Positions 42,000 to 51,178 of a DNA stretch of 64,000 nucleotides are shown one piece after another. The DNA comes from Pseudomonas fluorescens. GTDB taxonomy: Bacteria; Pseudomonadota; Gammaproteobacteria; Pseudomonadales; Pseudomonadaceae. The stretch's first letter is position 1. Every line of letters starts with the position of its first letter. The notes beneath the pieces were generated by a model that made no database searches, was not told the DNA's origin, and worked only from the letters and a program-made list of their open reading frames with translations. Location: positions 734,816 to 798,815 of the forward strand of contig NZ_MOBX01000014.1 of the NCBI RefSeq assembly GCF_003732425.1. Reading direction: 5' to 3'. Both the position numbers and the translations under genes were made by a program.

Positions 42000-42686
42000 T
42001 CAGCCCTTGAGCTTCTCGGCAATCCATATCGTGTGGCGCGTGCCCTTGTTGCCGTGGGCGAAGACCTGGACTTCTTCTGCCTTGAAGCCAGCCTTCTTCA
42101 ATTTGTCGGAAAACTGCCGGTCAGCACTGGCCGACCACACGGCGAGCACGCCTTTGGGACGCAGGGCCTTGGCACAGGCATTCAGACCAGCGGCGGAGTA
42201 CAGCCAGCTGTTGGCCTTCTGCGTCAGGCCTTCGGGGCCGTTGTCGACGTCGAGCATGATCGCGTCGAAACCGTTCGGCTCACTTTGCAGCACATTGGCC
42301 ACATCGTCCTGGCGGATCACCGTGCGTGGATCAAGCAGTGGCCGACCGGACTTTTCCCCGAGCGGGCCACGGTTCCACTCAACTACCCCAGGCACCAGCT
42401 CAGCGACCACTACTTCAGCGGTCTTGCCCAGATGCTTCAGCGCGGAGGCGAGGGTGAAGCCCATGCCCAGGCCACCGATCAACACCCGCGAATCCGGCCG
42501 GCCGACGACCTTGCGGCAAGGGATCTCGGCCAGCGCATCTTCGGAGCCATGCATGCGTGTGTTCATCAATTGCCCGCCGTCGCCGCCCTGGATCTTGATG
42601 ACGAAGTCCTCGCCATACTCGAAAAGGCACAGGGCACCGCCGCTTTCAGGGATTGGGGTGGTGTCGAGCAGAACGAAACGTTTCAT
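42000..42686 (-). CDS. Spermidine-synthase-like methyltransferase-fold protein
   Basis: A 228-residue Rossmann protein resembling spermidine synthases: GGQLMNTRMHGSEDALAEI, nucleotide-binding VLIGGLGMGFTLASAL, acidic VVVAELVPGVVEWNR and DAIMLDVDNGPEGL. It lacks the N-terminal beta domain of true spermidine synthases and is not beside speD, so polyamine synthesis is doubtful; a SAM-binding enzyme of unknown substrate is the safer call. Confidence 0.8.
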   Translation of the reverse strand: MKRFVLLDTTPIPESGGALCLFEYGEDFVIKIQGGDGGQLMNTRMHGSEDALAEIPCRKVVGRPDSRVLIGGLGMGFTLASALKHLGKTAEVVVAELVPGVVEWNRGPLGEKSGRPLLDPRTVIRQDDVANVLQSEPNGFDAIMLDVDNGPEGLTQKANSWLYSAAGLNACAKALRPKGVLAVWSASADRQFSDKLKKAGFKAEEVQVFAHGNKGTRHTIWIAEKLKG

Positions 42687-42765
42687 GGAAATCTCTACAA
42701 GGGGGAAGGCAAGCAGGCGCGTTGGGAGTAGCCTGAGCGCAGACTAAGGCCAAACGGAGCCCTTG

Positions 42766-43050
42766 ATGAAGCGCACCATTCTAACGGTCATTGCCCTGGC
42801 CGCGCTCTCGATTACTGCAGTGCAGGCGCAGCAGGCCATTCCGGTCAGCCCGGCGCCGCAACCCGGCTCGCCCGGCACCGCGACACCGACGCCGTATCCG
42901 CAGATCACGCCAATCAACATTCCCAAGTCCGGTGCCGGCAGTGGCAGCCCGCCGCTGGTGCCGATCGAAATGCCCAGCCCGCCGAGCAAGGATCAACCGG
43001 TGCCGGGCATCGAGCCGAGCGGCACCAAGGCGAAAACGCCCGGGGGTTAA
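42766..43050 (+). CDS. Small exported proline-rich protein
   Basis: A 94-residue protein with a signal peptide of about 20 residues (cleavage after AVQA) followed by a mature part of about 74 residues that is very rich in proline, serine and glycine (PVSPAPQPGSPGTATPTPYPQ). No domain is recognised and it is probably disordered in the periplasm or outside. A TTG directly before the ATG is less likely as start. It converges with the cyclic-nucleotide protein gene and overlaps its stop by four bases. Confidence 0.65.
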   Translation: MKRTILTVIALAALSITAVQAQQAIPVSPAPQPGSPGTATPTPYPQITPINIPKSGAGSGSPPLVPIEMPSPPSKDQPVPGIEPSGTKAKTPGG

Positions 43051-43520
43051 ACCTGTTGCGCCGCCAGTTGGCCGTCGGCCATGCGCAGACGTTTCGACAG
43101 GGAAACGGCGAGGGCGCGGATGATCTTCGCGGCGATCTTCGGCGCGTCGTTGAGCATTTTTTCCAGTGAGTCTTTGCCGAGGTTGAGCAGTTGGCAATGG
43201 CTCGCGGCGATGCAGGTGGCAGAACGCCGTTCGCCGTCGAGCACGGCCATTTCGCCGAACGCCCGACCACTGCGCAGGGTGGCCATGGTAATGACCTGAC
43301 CATCGGCGCCGGTTTTTTGCACGGCGACCTGGCCGGTGTGGATGATGCACATGAAACTGCCGGCGTCGCCCTCGCGGAAAATCGCCTCGCCTTCGGCCAC
43401 GGTGCTGATGCTGAAGTAGCCGGCAGCGGCCGCAAAGTCAGCCAGTTGCAATTGATCGAACAGGCCGCAGTCCATCAGCCAGTCGCGGATTTCGTTGTTC
43501 AGGAAGGTCGGTTCTGACAT
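43047..43520 (-). CDS. Cyclic-nucleotide-binding domain protein
   Basis: A 157-residue protein that is a single cNMP-binding domain (about 15–135): AEGEAIFREGDAGSFMCIIHTGQVAV and the phosphate-binding-cassette-like segment GRAFGEMAVLDGERRSATCIA with the key E and R. No DNA-binding helix-turn-helix follows, unlike Crp, so it probably acts through a partner protein. Confidence 0.88.
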   Translation of the reverse strand: MSEPTFLNNEIRDWLMDCGLFDQLQLADFAAAAGYFSISTVAEGEAIFREGDAGSFMCIIHTGQVAVQKTGADGQVITMATLRSGRAFGEMAVLDGERRSATCIAASHCQLLNLGKDSLEKMLNDAPKIAAKIIRALAVSLSKRLRMADGQLAAQQV

Positions 43521-43569
43521 GTCGTCACGGTCTTTTTGTTTTCACTGTTTCAGGCTTCACACTTCCCAG

Positions 43570-43655
43570 GTAGGAGCTGCCGAAGGCTGCGATCTGTTGA
43601 TCTTGCCTTTGAAAAAATCAAAATCAAAAGATCGCAGCCTTCGGCAGCTCCTACA
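43570..43655. repeat. REP-type inverted-repeat pair, family B
   Basis: Facing arms gtaggagctgccgaaggctg then cgatctgttgatcttg, and aaaatcaaaagatcgcagcct then tcggcagctcctac. Here the orientation of arms relative to the loop is reversed from the 40.4 and 41.5 kb copies. Confidence 0.92.
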
Positions 43656-43719
43656 GGGGATCTGTGTGGTATGGGCCTCTCGGGTCTGGAATTAAGACCC
43701 GAGTGGCCGACGGAGTTCC

Positions 43720-45774
43720 TCAGACCAGGCCCAAAACCTTGAACACAAATGCATATTCGAGCGCTACGTCACGTAATCCCTGATAACGCCCGCTCATTCC
43801 GCCGTGCCCGGCCCCCAATTCAGTCTTGAGCAGCAGCACATTGTTGTCGGTCTTGGTCGCGCGCAATTTCGCCACCCACTTGGCCGCTTCCCAGTACTGC
43901 ACGCGGCTGTCGTTGTAGCCGGCGATCACCAGTGTCGCCGGATAATTCTGTGCGCTGACGTTTTCGTACGGTGCGTAAGCCTTGATCCGCTCGTAAACCT
44001 CCGGCTCTTCGGGATTGCCCCACTCGTCGTACTCGGTGACGGTCAGCGGTAGATCCGGGTCGAGCATGGTGTTGAGCACGTCGACGAATGGGACTTCAGC
44101 GATCGCCACGCCGAACAGATCCGGACGCTGGTTAAGCACGGCACCAATCAGCAAACCACCAGCGCTGCCGCCACTGATCGCCAGTTTGTCGGCAGTGGTG
44201 ATGCCGTTGAGGATCAAGAACTCGGCGCAGGCAATGAAGTCGCTGAAGGTGTTGTGCTTGTGCTCCTGCTTGCCGGCGCGATACCAGGCTTCGCCCAACT
44301 CACCGCCGCCACGCACGTGTGCAATGGCGAAGGCCATGCCGCGATCCAAAAGGCTCAGGCGCGCGTGGGAGAACCACGGATCAAGGCTTGAGCCGTAAGC
44401 GCCGTAACCGTACAGATACAGCGGCACCGCTTTGCCGACCATTTCACGTTTCATCACCAGACTGATTGGCACTTGCGTGCCGTCCGGTGCAGTCGCCCAT
44501 AGGCGCTGGCTGACGTAGGCGTCGGCGTCGAACGGGCCGAGTACCGGGGTTTCTTTCAACACCGTTTGCTCGCCGCTGGCGAGGATCAGTTGGCGCACCT
44601 GCGCCGGGCGGTTCAACGCCTCGTAGCGCAGGCGAATGCGGTCGCTCTCAAATTCCAGGCTGTTTTGCACATAGAGGCTGTAGGCCGCGTCCGGCAATTG
44701 CACGCGATAAGGCGTCAGTCCGTGTGGGTGAACTTCGATGATCGGCAAGCCACCTTCGCGCAGGCTCAGGGTCATCGCCTCGCTGTTCAGGCTGACTCCA
44801 TCGAGCATCACTGTATCGCTGTGGGGGATCAGGTTTTGCCACTCGGTTTCAGTCGGCGCGGTGCCGGTGTCCGGCGCCTGATACAGGGCGTAATTGATGC
44901 CGTCACGGTTGGTGCGGATAAACCACGTCCACACGCCATCGAGCAGGCCGTGATCGACATCGTATTCATGATCCTCGACCCGTGGCGCCAGGCAGGTGAA
45001 CGGCAGGTGCGGCTGGTTGGCGTCGAGCGCCCAGACTTCGCTGGTGGTCTTGCTGCCCAGCGACAACAGCAATTGCTGCTCGGAGCTGGAACGGTAGCAG
45101 TGCAGGAAGAAACGCCCATCCGCCTCGTGGAACACTTCTTCGGCAGCGGTGCCGTCGAGGCGATAGCGGAACAGTTTGTGCGGGCGATGGGTGTCATCGA
45201 GTACACCAAAAAACAGGGTCAGGCTGTCATTGGCCCAGGTCATGCTGCCGTCGCAGTCTTCGAATTCCAGTTCGCTGACTTTGTCGTTGGCCAGTTCCTT
45301 GACGAACAGCGTGTAGATCTCATCGCCCGAGGCGTCGACGCTGTAGGCCAGGCGCTGGTGGTCCGGGCTGATACTGAAAGCGCCCAGTGAGAAGAAACCA
45401 CCATTGGCCAGCACATTCGGGTCGAGCAGCAGTTGTTCGCGGCTTTCGTCGAGGGTCAGGCTGTCGTCCGCCGGACGCGGGCAGCGGTAGTGCCGGGCGT
45501 ATTCGTCGCCCGCCGTGGTGCGCGTGTAATACAGGTATGGCCCCCAAGGCGAGGGCAGGGACAGGTCAGTTTCAAGAATCCGGCCCTTGATCTCTTCGAA
45601 CAGGCTTTCACGCAGCTCGGCCTGATCGGCGGTTTGCGCTTCCTGGTAGGCGTTTTCGGCCTTGAGGTAATCGAGCACCACGTCGGTGTCGCGCTCCTGC
45701 AGCCAGGCATACGGGTCGGCGCCGGCAGCCTTGTGGGCGATCGGGGCACTGATGACGTTGGCGGATTGGGGCAT
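43720..45774 (-). CDS. ptrB: Oligopeptidase B (prolyl oligopeptidase family, S9)
   Basis: A 684-residue cytoplasmic serine peptidase cleaving after basic residues in short peptides. A seven-bladed propeller covers about 70–400, with the alpha/beta-hydrolase domain formed by both ends. The catalytic serine is in ISGGSAGGLLIGAVLNQRPDL, aspartate in IAGYNDSRVQYWEAAKW and histidine in LGAGHGGMSGRYQG. Full family length. It is followed on its strand by nothing but a REP pair. Confidence 0.94.
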   Translation of the reverse strand: MPQSANVISAPIAHKAAGADPYAWLQERDTDVVLDYLKAENAYQEAQTADQAELRESLFEEIKGRILETDLSLPSPWGPYLYYTRTTAGDEYARHYRCPRPADDSLTLDESREQLLLDPNVLANGGFFSLGAFSISPDHQRLAYSVDASGDEIYTLFVKELANDKVSELEFEDCDGSMTWANDSLTLFFGVLDDTHRPHKLFRYRLDGTAAEEVFHEADGRFFLHCYRSSSEQQLLLSLGSKTTSEVWALDANQPHLPFTCLAPRVEDHEYDVDHGLLDGVWTWFIRTNRDGINYALYQAPDTGTAPTETEWQNLIPHSDTVMLDGVSLNSEAMTLSLREGGLPIIEVHPHGLTPYRVQLPDAAYSLYVQNSLEFESDRIRLRYEALNRPAQVRQLILASGEQTVLKETPVLGPFDADAYVSQRLWATAPDGTQVPISLVMKREMVGKAVPLYLYGYGAYGSSLDPWFSHARLSLLDRGMAFAIAHVRGGGELGEAWYRAGKQEHKHNTFSDFIACAEFLILNGITTADKLAISGGSAGGLLIGAVLNQRPDLFGVAIAEVPFVDVLNTMLDPDLPLTVTEYDEWGNPEEPEVYERIKAYAPYENVSAQNYPATLVIAGYNDSRVQYWEAAKWVAKLRATKTDNNVLLLKTELGAGHGGMSGRYQGLRDVALEYAFVFKVLGLV

Positions 45775-45838
45775 GGAAGGCTCTCGGACAATGTACGGAA
45801 ATAGGGTTTTCGCAGCTCTTGAAACCGTCGCAGACCCT

Positions 45839-45927
45839 GTAGGAGTGAGCCTGCTCGCGATAAGGCCGGCACATTCAACATCAATGTTGCCAGGCTGTCC
45901 GTCATCGCGAGCAGGCTCACTCCCACA
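45839..45927. repeat. REP-type inverted-repeat pair, family A
   Basis: Facing arms gtaggagtgagcctgctcgc and gcgagcaggctcactcccac with about 50 bases between, in the divergent gap between ptrB and the next membrane-protein gene. Confidence 0.9.
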
Positions 45928-46000
45928 GGTCGCATGTCTATTGGGACAAGCCTGACGGGCGAAAAGTCGTTACTATAAGCGCCTCTTTGCCTGCCTTGCC

Positions 46001-46498
46001 ATGGACACCATGACCGAGAACGACTATCTGATCGCCTGGGGCCTCTACGCCTTTGCCGCTGTGGGCTGCCTGTTGGTATGGATGCGCCTGACCACCTGGA
46101 TGTGGCGCTGGTTGCGCGAACCGCTGCGGGTGTTGATGGCGGTGTTGCTGTTCAGCCCGACCATCATTGATCCGGTGAAAGCCAAAGTTGCGCCGTCCAT
46201 CGCCATTACTGCGCTGGATCTGGCCTTCAAGGTCGGCAACAACGCCTGGCGAGCGGTCTCCGATCTGTTTATGTACGGCATGATCGCGTTCGGCATCTAC
46301 CTGATTTTCGTGCTGATCCGCTTCCCGATCGAGCGTGCCTCGCGCGCGCGCCGTGAACAGGCGGAAGCAGCCAAAGCCGCCGCTCGCGCCGATGATCGCG
46401 ATGACGATCAACCGTTTGGCGGCGCCGGCGATGACCGCTATGGCCGTCCCCCTCTGCCGAATAATCCGCAGCGTACGCGGGTCGAGCCGCGCCTGTAA
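46001..46498 (+). CDS. Conserved small membrane protein
   Basis: A 165-residue protein with an N-terminal helix about 12–30, another hydrophobic stretch near 43–60 and one near 95–115, then a charged, low-complexity C-terminus (AAARADDRDDDQPFGGAGDDRYG). No domain is recognised. An ATG three codons on (46010) is an alternative start. It lies 15 bases before the glutamine amidotransferase gene, with which it probably forms an operon. Confidence 0.7.
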   Translation: MDTMTENDYLIAWGLYAFAAVGCLLVWMRLTTWMWRWLREPLRVLMAVLLFSPTIIDPVKAKVAPSIAITALDLAFKVGNNAWRAVSDLFMYGMIAFGIYLIFVLIRFPIERASRARREQAEAAKAAARADDRDDDQPFGGAGDDRYGRPPLPNNPQRTRVEPRL

Positions 46499-46513
46499 CC
46501 CGAGAGTCCGCAC

Positions 46514-47290
46514 ATGTGTGAATTACTGGGCATGAGTGCCAACGTGCCGACCGATATCGTGTTCAGCTTCACCGGCCTGATGCAGCGCGGCGGTCGCACC
46601 GGCCCGCACCGCGACGGCTGGGGTATCGCCTTTTATGAAGGCCGTGGCTTGCGTCTGTTTCAGGATCCAGCGGCGAGTTGCGAGTCGGAAGTTGCCAATC
46701 TGGTGCAGCGTTATCCGATCAAGAGCGAAGTGGTCATCGGCCACATCCGCCAGGCCAACGTCGGCAAAGTCTGCCTGTCCAACACTCACCCGTTCGTCCG
46801 CGAACTGTGGGGGCGCAACTGGTGTTTCGCGCACAACGGCCAGCTCGCCGACTTCACCCCGATCAAGAGTTTCTACCGCCCGGTCGGTGATACCGACAGC
46901 GAAGCGGCGTTCTGCGATCTGCTCAACCGCGTGCGTGCAGCTTTTCCGGAGCCGGTCGATATAGAAGAACTGCTGCCGGATCTGGTCGCCGCGTGCGCCG
47001 AATACCGCAGCAAAGGCGTATTCAACTGCCTGCTCAGCGATGGCGACTGGCTGTTCTGCTATTGCTCGACCAAACTCGCACAGATCACCCGCCGCGCACC
47101 GTTCGGCCCGGCGCGCCTGAAGGACGTCGATGTCATCGTCGATTTCCAGGCCGAAACCACGCCCAACGACGTGGTCACGGTGATCGCCACCGAGCCTTTG
47201 ACCGAAAACGAAACCTGGACCCGCTACGAACCGGGCCAATGGAGCCTGTGGCGACGCGGCGAATGCGTCAGTCAGGGCAAGACCGAATAA
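46514..47290 (+). CDS. Class II glutamine amidotransferase (YafJ-like)
   Basis: A 258-residue Ntn-type amidotransferase domain without a fused synthetase. Cys2 becomes the N-terminal nucleophile (MCELLGMSANVPTD). Other marks are the RGGRTGPHRDGWGIAFYEG loop, GHIRQANVGKVCLSNTHPF and CFAHNGQL. YafJ-type proteins are thought to deaminate a glutamine-like substrate, but the physiological reaction is not settled. Downstream is the DUF2937 gene. Confidence 0.9.
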   Translation: MCELLGMSANVPTDIVFSFTGLMQRGGRTGPHRDGWGIAFYEGRGLRLFQDPAASCESEVANLVQRYPIKSEVVIGHIRQANVGKVCLSNTHPFVRELWGRNWCFAHNGQLADFTPIKSFYRPVGDTDSEAAFCDLLNRVRAAFPEPVDIEELLPDLVAACAEYRSKGVFNCLLSDGDWLFCYCSTKLAQITRRAPFGPARLKDVDVIVDFQAETTPNDVVTVIATEPLTENETWTRYEPGQWSLWRRGECVSQGKTE

Positions 47291-47302
47291 GGATTGCACC
47301 TC

Positions 47303-47845
47303 ATGTTGCTCAGTTATGTACGGCTGGTGTTGTTTGCGGCGGGCCTGTTGATCGGTGTCCAGGTGCCGGGGTTCATCAACGATTACGCCAAACGTGTCGA
47401 GGCGCACCTGATCGAGGCGCAGACCGGTCTGCGCGGTTTTCAGGGCACGGCCGAGCAGTTTTTCAAGGGGGATATGCAGGCGCTGGTGGCGCATTATCGC
47501 GCCAGTGAAGACCCGATATTCCGCAGCGATGCCGACAGCCTGAACACTTTGCTCAATCGTCAGGTTGCGCTGGATAAACAGTTCCAGGCGATGCAGGGCC
47601 CGTGGTACATCCGCTTCCTGCAAGTGGTGCTGGCCGCCGACCCGGATATTCGCAAGGAAACCTGGAGTGGCTACAGCTATCAGATCCTGCTGACCCCGGA
47701 AGCCATGATCTGGGGCATGAGCGGTGCGCTGTTGTTGTCGTTCGGTATCGAGTGCCTGTTCCGTTTGATCGACTGGGTGGTTCTCGGTGGCCGCCGCCTG
47801 CGCCAGAGCCGACCGATCGAAGACCGCGACGTGCGCGGCCTCTAA
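47303..47845 (+). CDS. DUF2937 membrane protein
   Basis: A 180-residue protein with an N-terminal helix (about 5–22) and a C-terminal helix pair (about 135–165); between them is a helical periplasmic-type segment (VEAHLIEAQTGLRGFQGTAEQFFKGD). This is the DUF2937 pattern; function unknown. The ATG at 47303 follows AAGGATT and lies 12 bases after the amidotransferase stop. Confidence 0.85.
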   Translation: MLLSYVRLVLFAAGLLIGVQVPGFINDYAKRVEAHLIEAQTGLRGFQGTAEQFFKGDMQALVAHYRASEDPIFRSDADSLNTLLNRQVALDKQFQAMQGPWYIRFLQVVLAADPDIRKETWSGYSYQILLTPEAMIWGMSGALLLSFGIECLFRLIDWVVLGGRRLRQSRPIEDRDVRGL

Positions 47846-47878
47846 GACTTTCACAGGGTCCTGTGGTGAGAGGCTTTT

Positions 47879-48000
47879 GTGGCGAGGGGATTTATCCCCG
47901 TTCGGCTGCGCAGCAGTCGTAATCCGCTACATGCGTTAATTCAGAAAGAATGCAGGGGAGCGCTTCGCACTCCAGCGGGAGCAAGCTCCCTCGCCACAAA
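47879..48000. repeat. REP-type inverted-repeat pair, family C
   Basis: A third family, with arms gtggcgaggggatttatccc and gggagcaagctccctcgcca. Only the outer gtggcgaggg / ccctcgccac parts match; inner parts differ. About 80 bases lie between. It occupies the gap between convergent genes. Confidence 0.8.
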
Positions 48001-48003
48001 GTG

Positions 48004-48918
48004 TCAGTCAGTGAGGGTGATGTAGTCCTTGCCGACTTTGTGCGCATACCCCGCCAACACCTGCTGACACAACGTCACAATCTCCTCGACCCACTCAACC
48101 CCCACCCGCCACGACACCACCACCTGCAGGTTCGGCGGTCGCTGATCGATGTCGAGCAAGGTCAACTCGCCCCGCGCCAATTCCTCAGCCACTAACACGG
48201 GTGGCAGCACGCCAATACCAAACCCATCGCGCAGCAACCGCGTGATCGCCGACACCGAATTCACACAATTGAGCCGTGGCGTCAGCACGCCGTTGGCCTG
48301 CATCAATGCGAGGAGGTCCTGATGCGGCCGGGAGTTTTTCGAGTAGGTGATGATCCGTTCCTGGGCCAGTTCGGCAAGGTCAGCGTAATCGCGGTTGTAG
48401 ATTGAGTTACTGGCCACAATCCAGCCCAACGGATGACTGGCCAGCTCCAGACTGCGCACGCTTTCATGGCGGATCAGGTCGGTTTGCAGAACGATGTCGA
48501 GAAAACCTTTTTGCAGCTGATCGCAGAGGTTCAACGAGGTATCCGCCACCAGTTCGATTTCCACTCGCGGATACAGATCGGTCATCTGTGCCACCAACGG
48601 GCTGAGCCAAGTGTGAATCACCGTGTCCATCACGCCGATACGTACACGGCCGACCTTGCTTGAGCGGGTCTCGATCGATTGCTTGAGTGCAGACATCGTG
48701 TCGAGCATCTGCTCGGCATACTCCAGCACTTTCAGACCTTCGGGCGTCAGGCTGACACCGCGCGAATCGCGCAGAAACAGCTTCACCCCCAGCTCGCCTT
48801 CCAGCACCGCAATGCGGCTGGAAATCGACGCCTGAGTGGTGAACAGCTTGTCGGCGGTCAGGCGAAAACTCTTCAGTCGGGCGACCCAGACAAAGGTCTC
48901 GAGAAACTTCAGGTTCAT
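48004..48918 (-). CDS. LysR-family regulator, probably of the pxp operon
   Basis: A 304-residue LysR-type protein: helix-turn-helix 1–60 (LKFLETFVWVARLKSFRLTA, KLFTTQASISSRIAVLEGEL) and an effector-binding domain. It is divergent from the MFS-pxpABC operon with 158 bases between, the classical LysR arrangement, so control of 5-oxoproline use is inferred. The ATG at 48918 is preferred over the TTG at 48924. A dyad CTTA-TGGC-TAAG at 48945–48956 is a candidate binding site. Confidence 0.9.
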   Translation of the reverse strand: MNLKFLETFVWVARLKSFRLTADKLFTTQASISSRIAVLEGELGVKLFLRDSRGVSLTPEGLKVLEYAEQMLDTMSALKQSIETRSSKVGRVRIGVMDTVIHTWLSPLVAQMTDLYPRVEIELVADTSLNLCDQLQKGFLDIVLQTDLIRHESVRSLELASHPLGWIVASNSIYNRDYADLAELAQERIITYSKNSRPHQDLLALMQANGVLTPRLNCVNSVSAITRLLRDGFGIGVLPPVLVAEELARGELTLLDIDQRPPNLQVVVSWRVGVEWVEEIVTLCQQVLAGYAHKVGKDYITLTD

Positions 48919-48944
48919 GGGCAAGGCTCGGGTGACAAATTTTT

Positions 48945-48956
48945 CTTATGGCTAAG
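48945..48956. promoter_or_regulatory. Candidate LysR operator
   Basis: Perfect short dyad CTTATGGCTAAG, 27 bases upstream of the LysR start in the divergent gap. Its size and position fit a LysR box; no experimental support. Confidence 0.35.
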
Positions 48957-49076
48957 GCGGGTTTTTATTCGTTGGACGCAGCAGGGCCGCGCGACGAAAA
49001 ATCGACGCATCCGGTCCCCACGATAGGCGTCGTCGGGGCTACGAACAAGACCAATAAAAACCTGCGGAGATAAGCC

Positions 49077-50363
49077 ATGCGTGCTCCCGACACCCTAGAA
49101 GTACCCAAGGCAACGGCGCGTCCGGGGCCGTTCGATTGGTATCGCAACATCAACCAGCAGGAGCGCCGCACGTTCTGGAGCTGCAAGATCGGCTACGGTC
49201 TGGACGGCATGGACACGCAGATGCTCAGCTTCGTCGTGCCGACGCTGATTGCGATGTGGGGCATCACCACCGGCGAAGCGGGGCTGATTCATACCAGCAC
49301 GCTGATCGCTTCAGCCATCGGCGGTTGGGTCGCCGGGATTCTCTCTGACCGCATCGGTCGCGTGCGCACTCTGCAACTCACCGTGTTGTGGTTCGCCTTC
49401 TTCACGTTCCTCTGCGGCTTCGCGCAAAACTACGAACAATTGCTGATCGCGCGCACGTTGATGGGCTTCGGTTTCGGCGGCGAATGGACCGCCGGTGCGG
49501 TACTGATCGGCGAGGTGATCCGCGCCAAGGACCGTGGCAAAGCGGTGGGCATGGTGCAATCCGGTTGGGCACTGGGTTGGGGGCTGACGGCGATTCTGTA
49601 CGCGCTGTTGTTCTCGGTGTTGCCGCCGGAAGACGCCTGGCGCGCACTGTTCATCCTCGGCATCGTGCCGGCGATTTTTGTGATTTTCGTCCGTCGTCTG
49701 GTCAAGGATCCGGAGATCTATCGCGAGGCCAAAGCCCAACAAACGCCGGAGACTCAGTCGAAGTTCTACGAGATCTTCGCCCCCGGCATGCTCTTCACCA
49801 CGTTGCGCGCTTCACTGCTGACCACCGGTGCGCTGGGCGGCTATTACGCGATCACTTCCTGGCTACCGACCTTTCTGAAAAACGAACGCGGCTTGAGCGT
49901 ACTCGGCACGGGTGGTTATCTGGCGATGGTGATTGTCGGCTCCTACGTCGGCTATGTGATCAGCGCTTATCTCACCGACCTGCTGGGGCGTAAGAAGAAC
50001 TTCATCCTCTTCGCGGTCGGCTCGTTCACCATCGTTCTGCTTTATACGCAACTGCCAGTGAGCAACGGCGTGATGCTGTGGCTGGGCTTCCCGCTAGGCT
50101 TCTTTGCTTCGGGGATTTTCAGCGGTATGGGCGCGTTTCTGACTGAACTGTTTCCTACGCGAATCCGCGGTTCGGGGCAGGGCTTCTGCTACAACATCGG
50201 CCGCGCGCTGGCAGCCTTGTTTCCGCTGCTGATCGGCCTGCTCAGCCAGAAAGTACCGTTGAGCGTCGGCATTGGCGCATTTGCAGCGGTGTCTTACGGC
50301 GTGGTGATTATCGCGGCGTTGAGCCTGCCGGAAACCCGCGGCAAGCAACTCGATGCGCAGTAA
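49077..50363 (+). CDS. MFS transporter of the 5-oxoproline operon
   Basis: A 428-residue major facilitator of the sugar/carboxylate (SHS-like) type with 12 predicted helices. Motif A between helices 2 and 3 reads GILSDRIGRVRTLQL; MGFGFGGEWTAGAVLIGEVI matches the aromatic-acid/sialate porter branch. Placement 62 bases before pxpA suggests uptake of 5-oxoproline or a related acid. Start: ATG at 49077 after GGAGATAAG. Confidence 0.88.
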   Translation: MRAPDTLEVPKATARPGPFDWYRNINQQERRTFWSCKIGYGLDGMDTQMLSFVVPTLIAMWGITTGEAGLIHTSTLIASAIGGWVAGILSDRIGRVRTLQLTVLWFAFFTFLCGFAQNYEQLLIARTLMGFGFGGEWTAGAVLIGEVIRAKDRGKAVGMVQSGWALGWGLTAILYALLFSVLPPEDAWRALFILGIVPAIFVIFVRRLVKDPEIYREAKAQQTPETQSKFYEIFAPGMLFTTLRASLLTTGALGGYYAITSWLPTFLKNERGLSVLGTGGYLAMVIVGSYVGYVISAYLTDLLGRKKNFILFAVGSFTIVLLYTQLPVSNGVMLWLGFPLGFFASGIFSGMGAFLTELFPTRIRGSGQGFCYNIGRALAALFPLLIGLLSQKVPLSVGIGAFAAVSYGVVIIAALSLPETRGKQLDAQ

Positions 50364-50425
50364 CTGATAACCTGCGCAGCAAAGTCCTACAGATAAAAAG
50401 AAAAGCACCTACAGGAGTGTTCACC

Positions 50426-51178
50426 GTGAGCCGCCTGCTATTGAATTGCGACATTGGCGAGAGCTTCGGCAGCTGGACCATGGGTCTGGACGCCGAGGTC
50501 ATGCCCTTCATCGATTGCGCCAACGTGGCCTGTGGTTTCCACGCCGGCGATCCGAGCATCATGCGCAAGACCGTCAGCCTGGCCCTGAGCCACGGCGTGC
50601 AAATCGGCGCACACCCGGCCTATCAGGATCTGGTCGGTTTCGGCCGCCGCTCGATGGCGTACTCCGCGCAAGAGCTGCAGGACATCCTGCATTACCAGAT
50701 CGGTGCCCTCGACGGCATTTGCAAAGCCCAGGGCGGGCGCGTCAGTTACGTCAAACCCCATGGCGCGATGTACAACGACATGATGGCCAACCCGGCGCAA
50801 TTGCGTGCGGTGGTGCAGGCGGTGGCCGCTTACGATCGCAGCCTGCCGTTGATGCTGATGGCCACACGCGACAACTCGACAGCGCAGCAGATCGGCGATG
50901 AGTATGGCGTGACCCTGTGGTTCGAAGCCTTTGCCGATCGCGCTTACGACAGCGCCGGCAAACTGGTTTCACGGCAACTGCCGGGCGCGGTGCATCACGA
51001 CCCGGAAAAAATCATCGAGCAAGCCCTGACCATTGCCCGTGGCGACAACCTCACCGCCAGCGACGGCAGCGCCTTGCTTCTGCACGCCAATACCCTCTGC
51101 GTACACGGCGACAATGCCAGTTCAGTAGCCGCCGTGCAGCGCATTCGCGAGGCCTTGAATCAGCAGCGTGCCTCATGA
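50426..51178 (+). CDS. pxpA: 5-oxoprolinase subunit PxpA (LamB/YcsF family)
   Basis: A 250-residue LamB/YcsF protein, one of three parts of the ATP-dependent bacterial 5-oxoprolinase that converts pyroglutamate to glutamate. Family marks are LLNCDIGESFGSW, NVACGFHAGDPSIM, IGAHPAYQDLVGFGRR and SYVKPHGAMYNDM. The start is the GTG at 50426, with AGGAGTG upstream. Its stop overlaps the pxpB start (ATGA). Confidence 0.95.
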   Translation: MSRLLLNCDIGESFGSWTMGLDAEVMPFIDCANVACGFHAGDPSIMRKTVSLALSHGVQIGAHPAYQDLVGFGRRSMAYSAQELQDILHYQIGALDGICKAQGGRVSYVKPHGAMYNDMMANPAQLRAVVQAVAAYDRSLPLMLMATRDNSTAQQIGDEYGVTLWFEAFADRAYDSAGKLVSRQLPGAVHHDPEKIIEQALTIARGDNLTASDGSALLLHANTLCVHGDNASSVAAVQRIREALNQQRAS

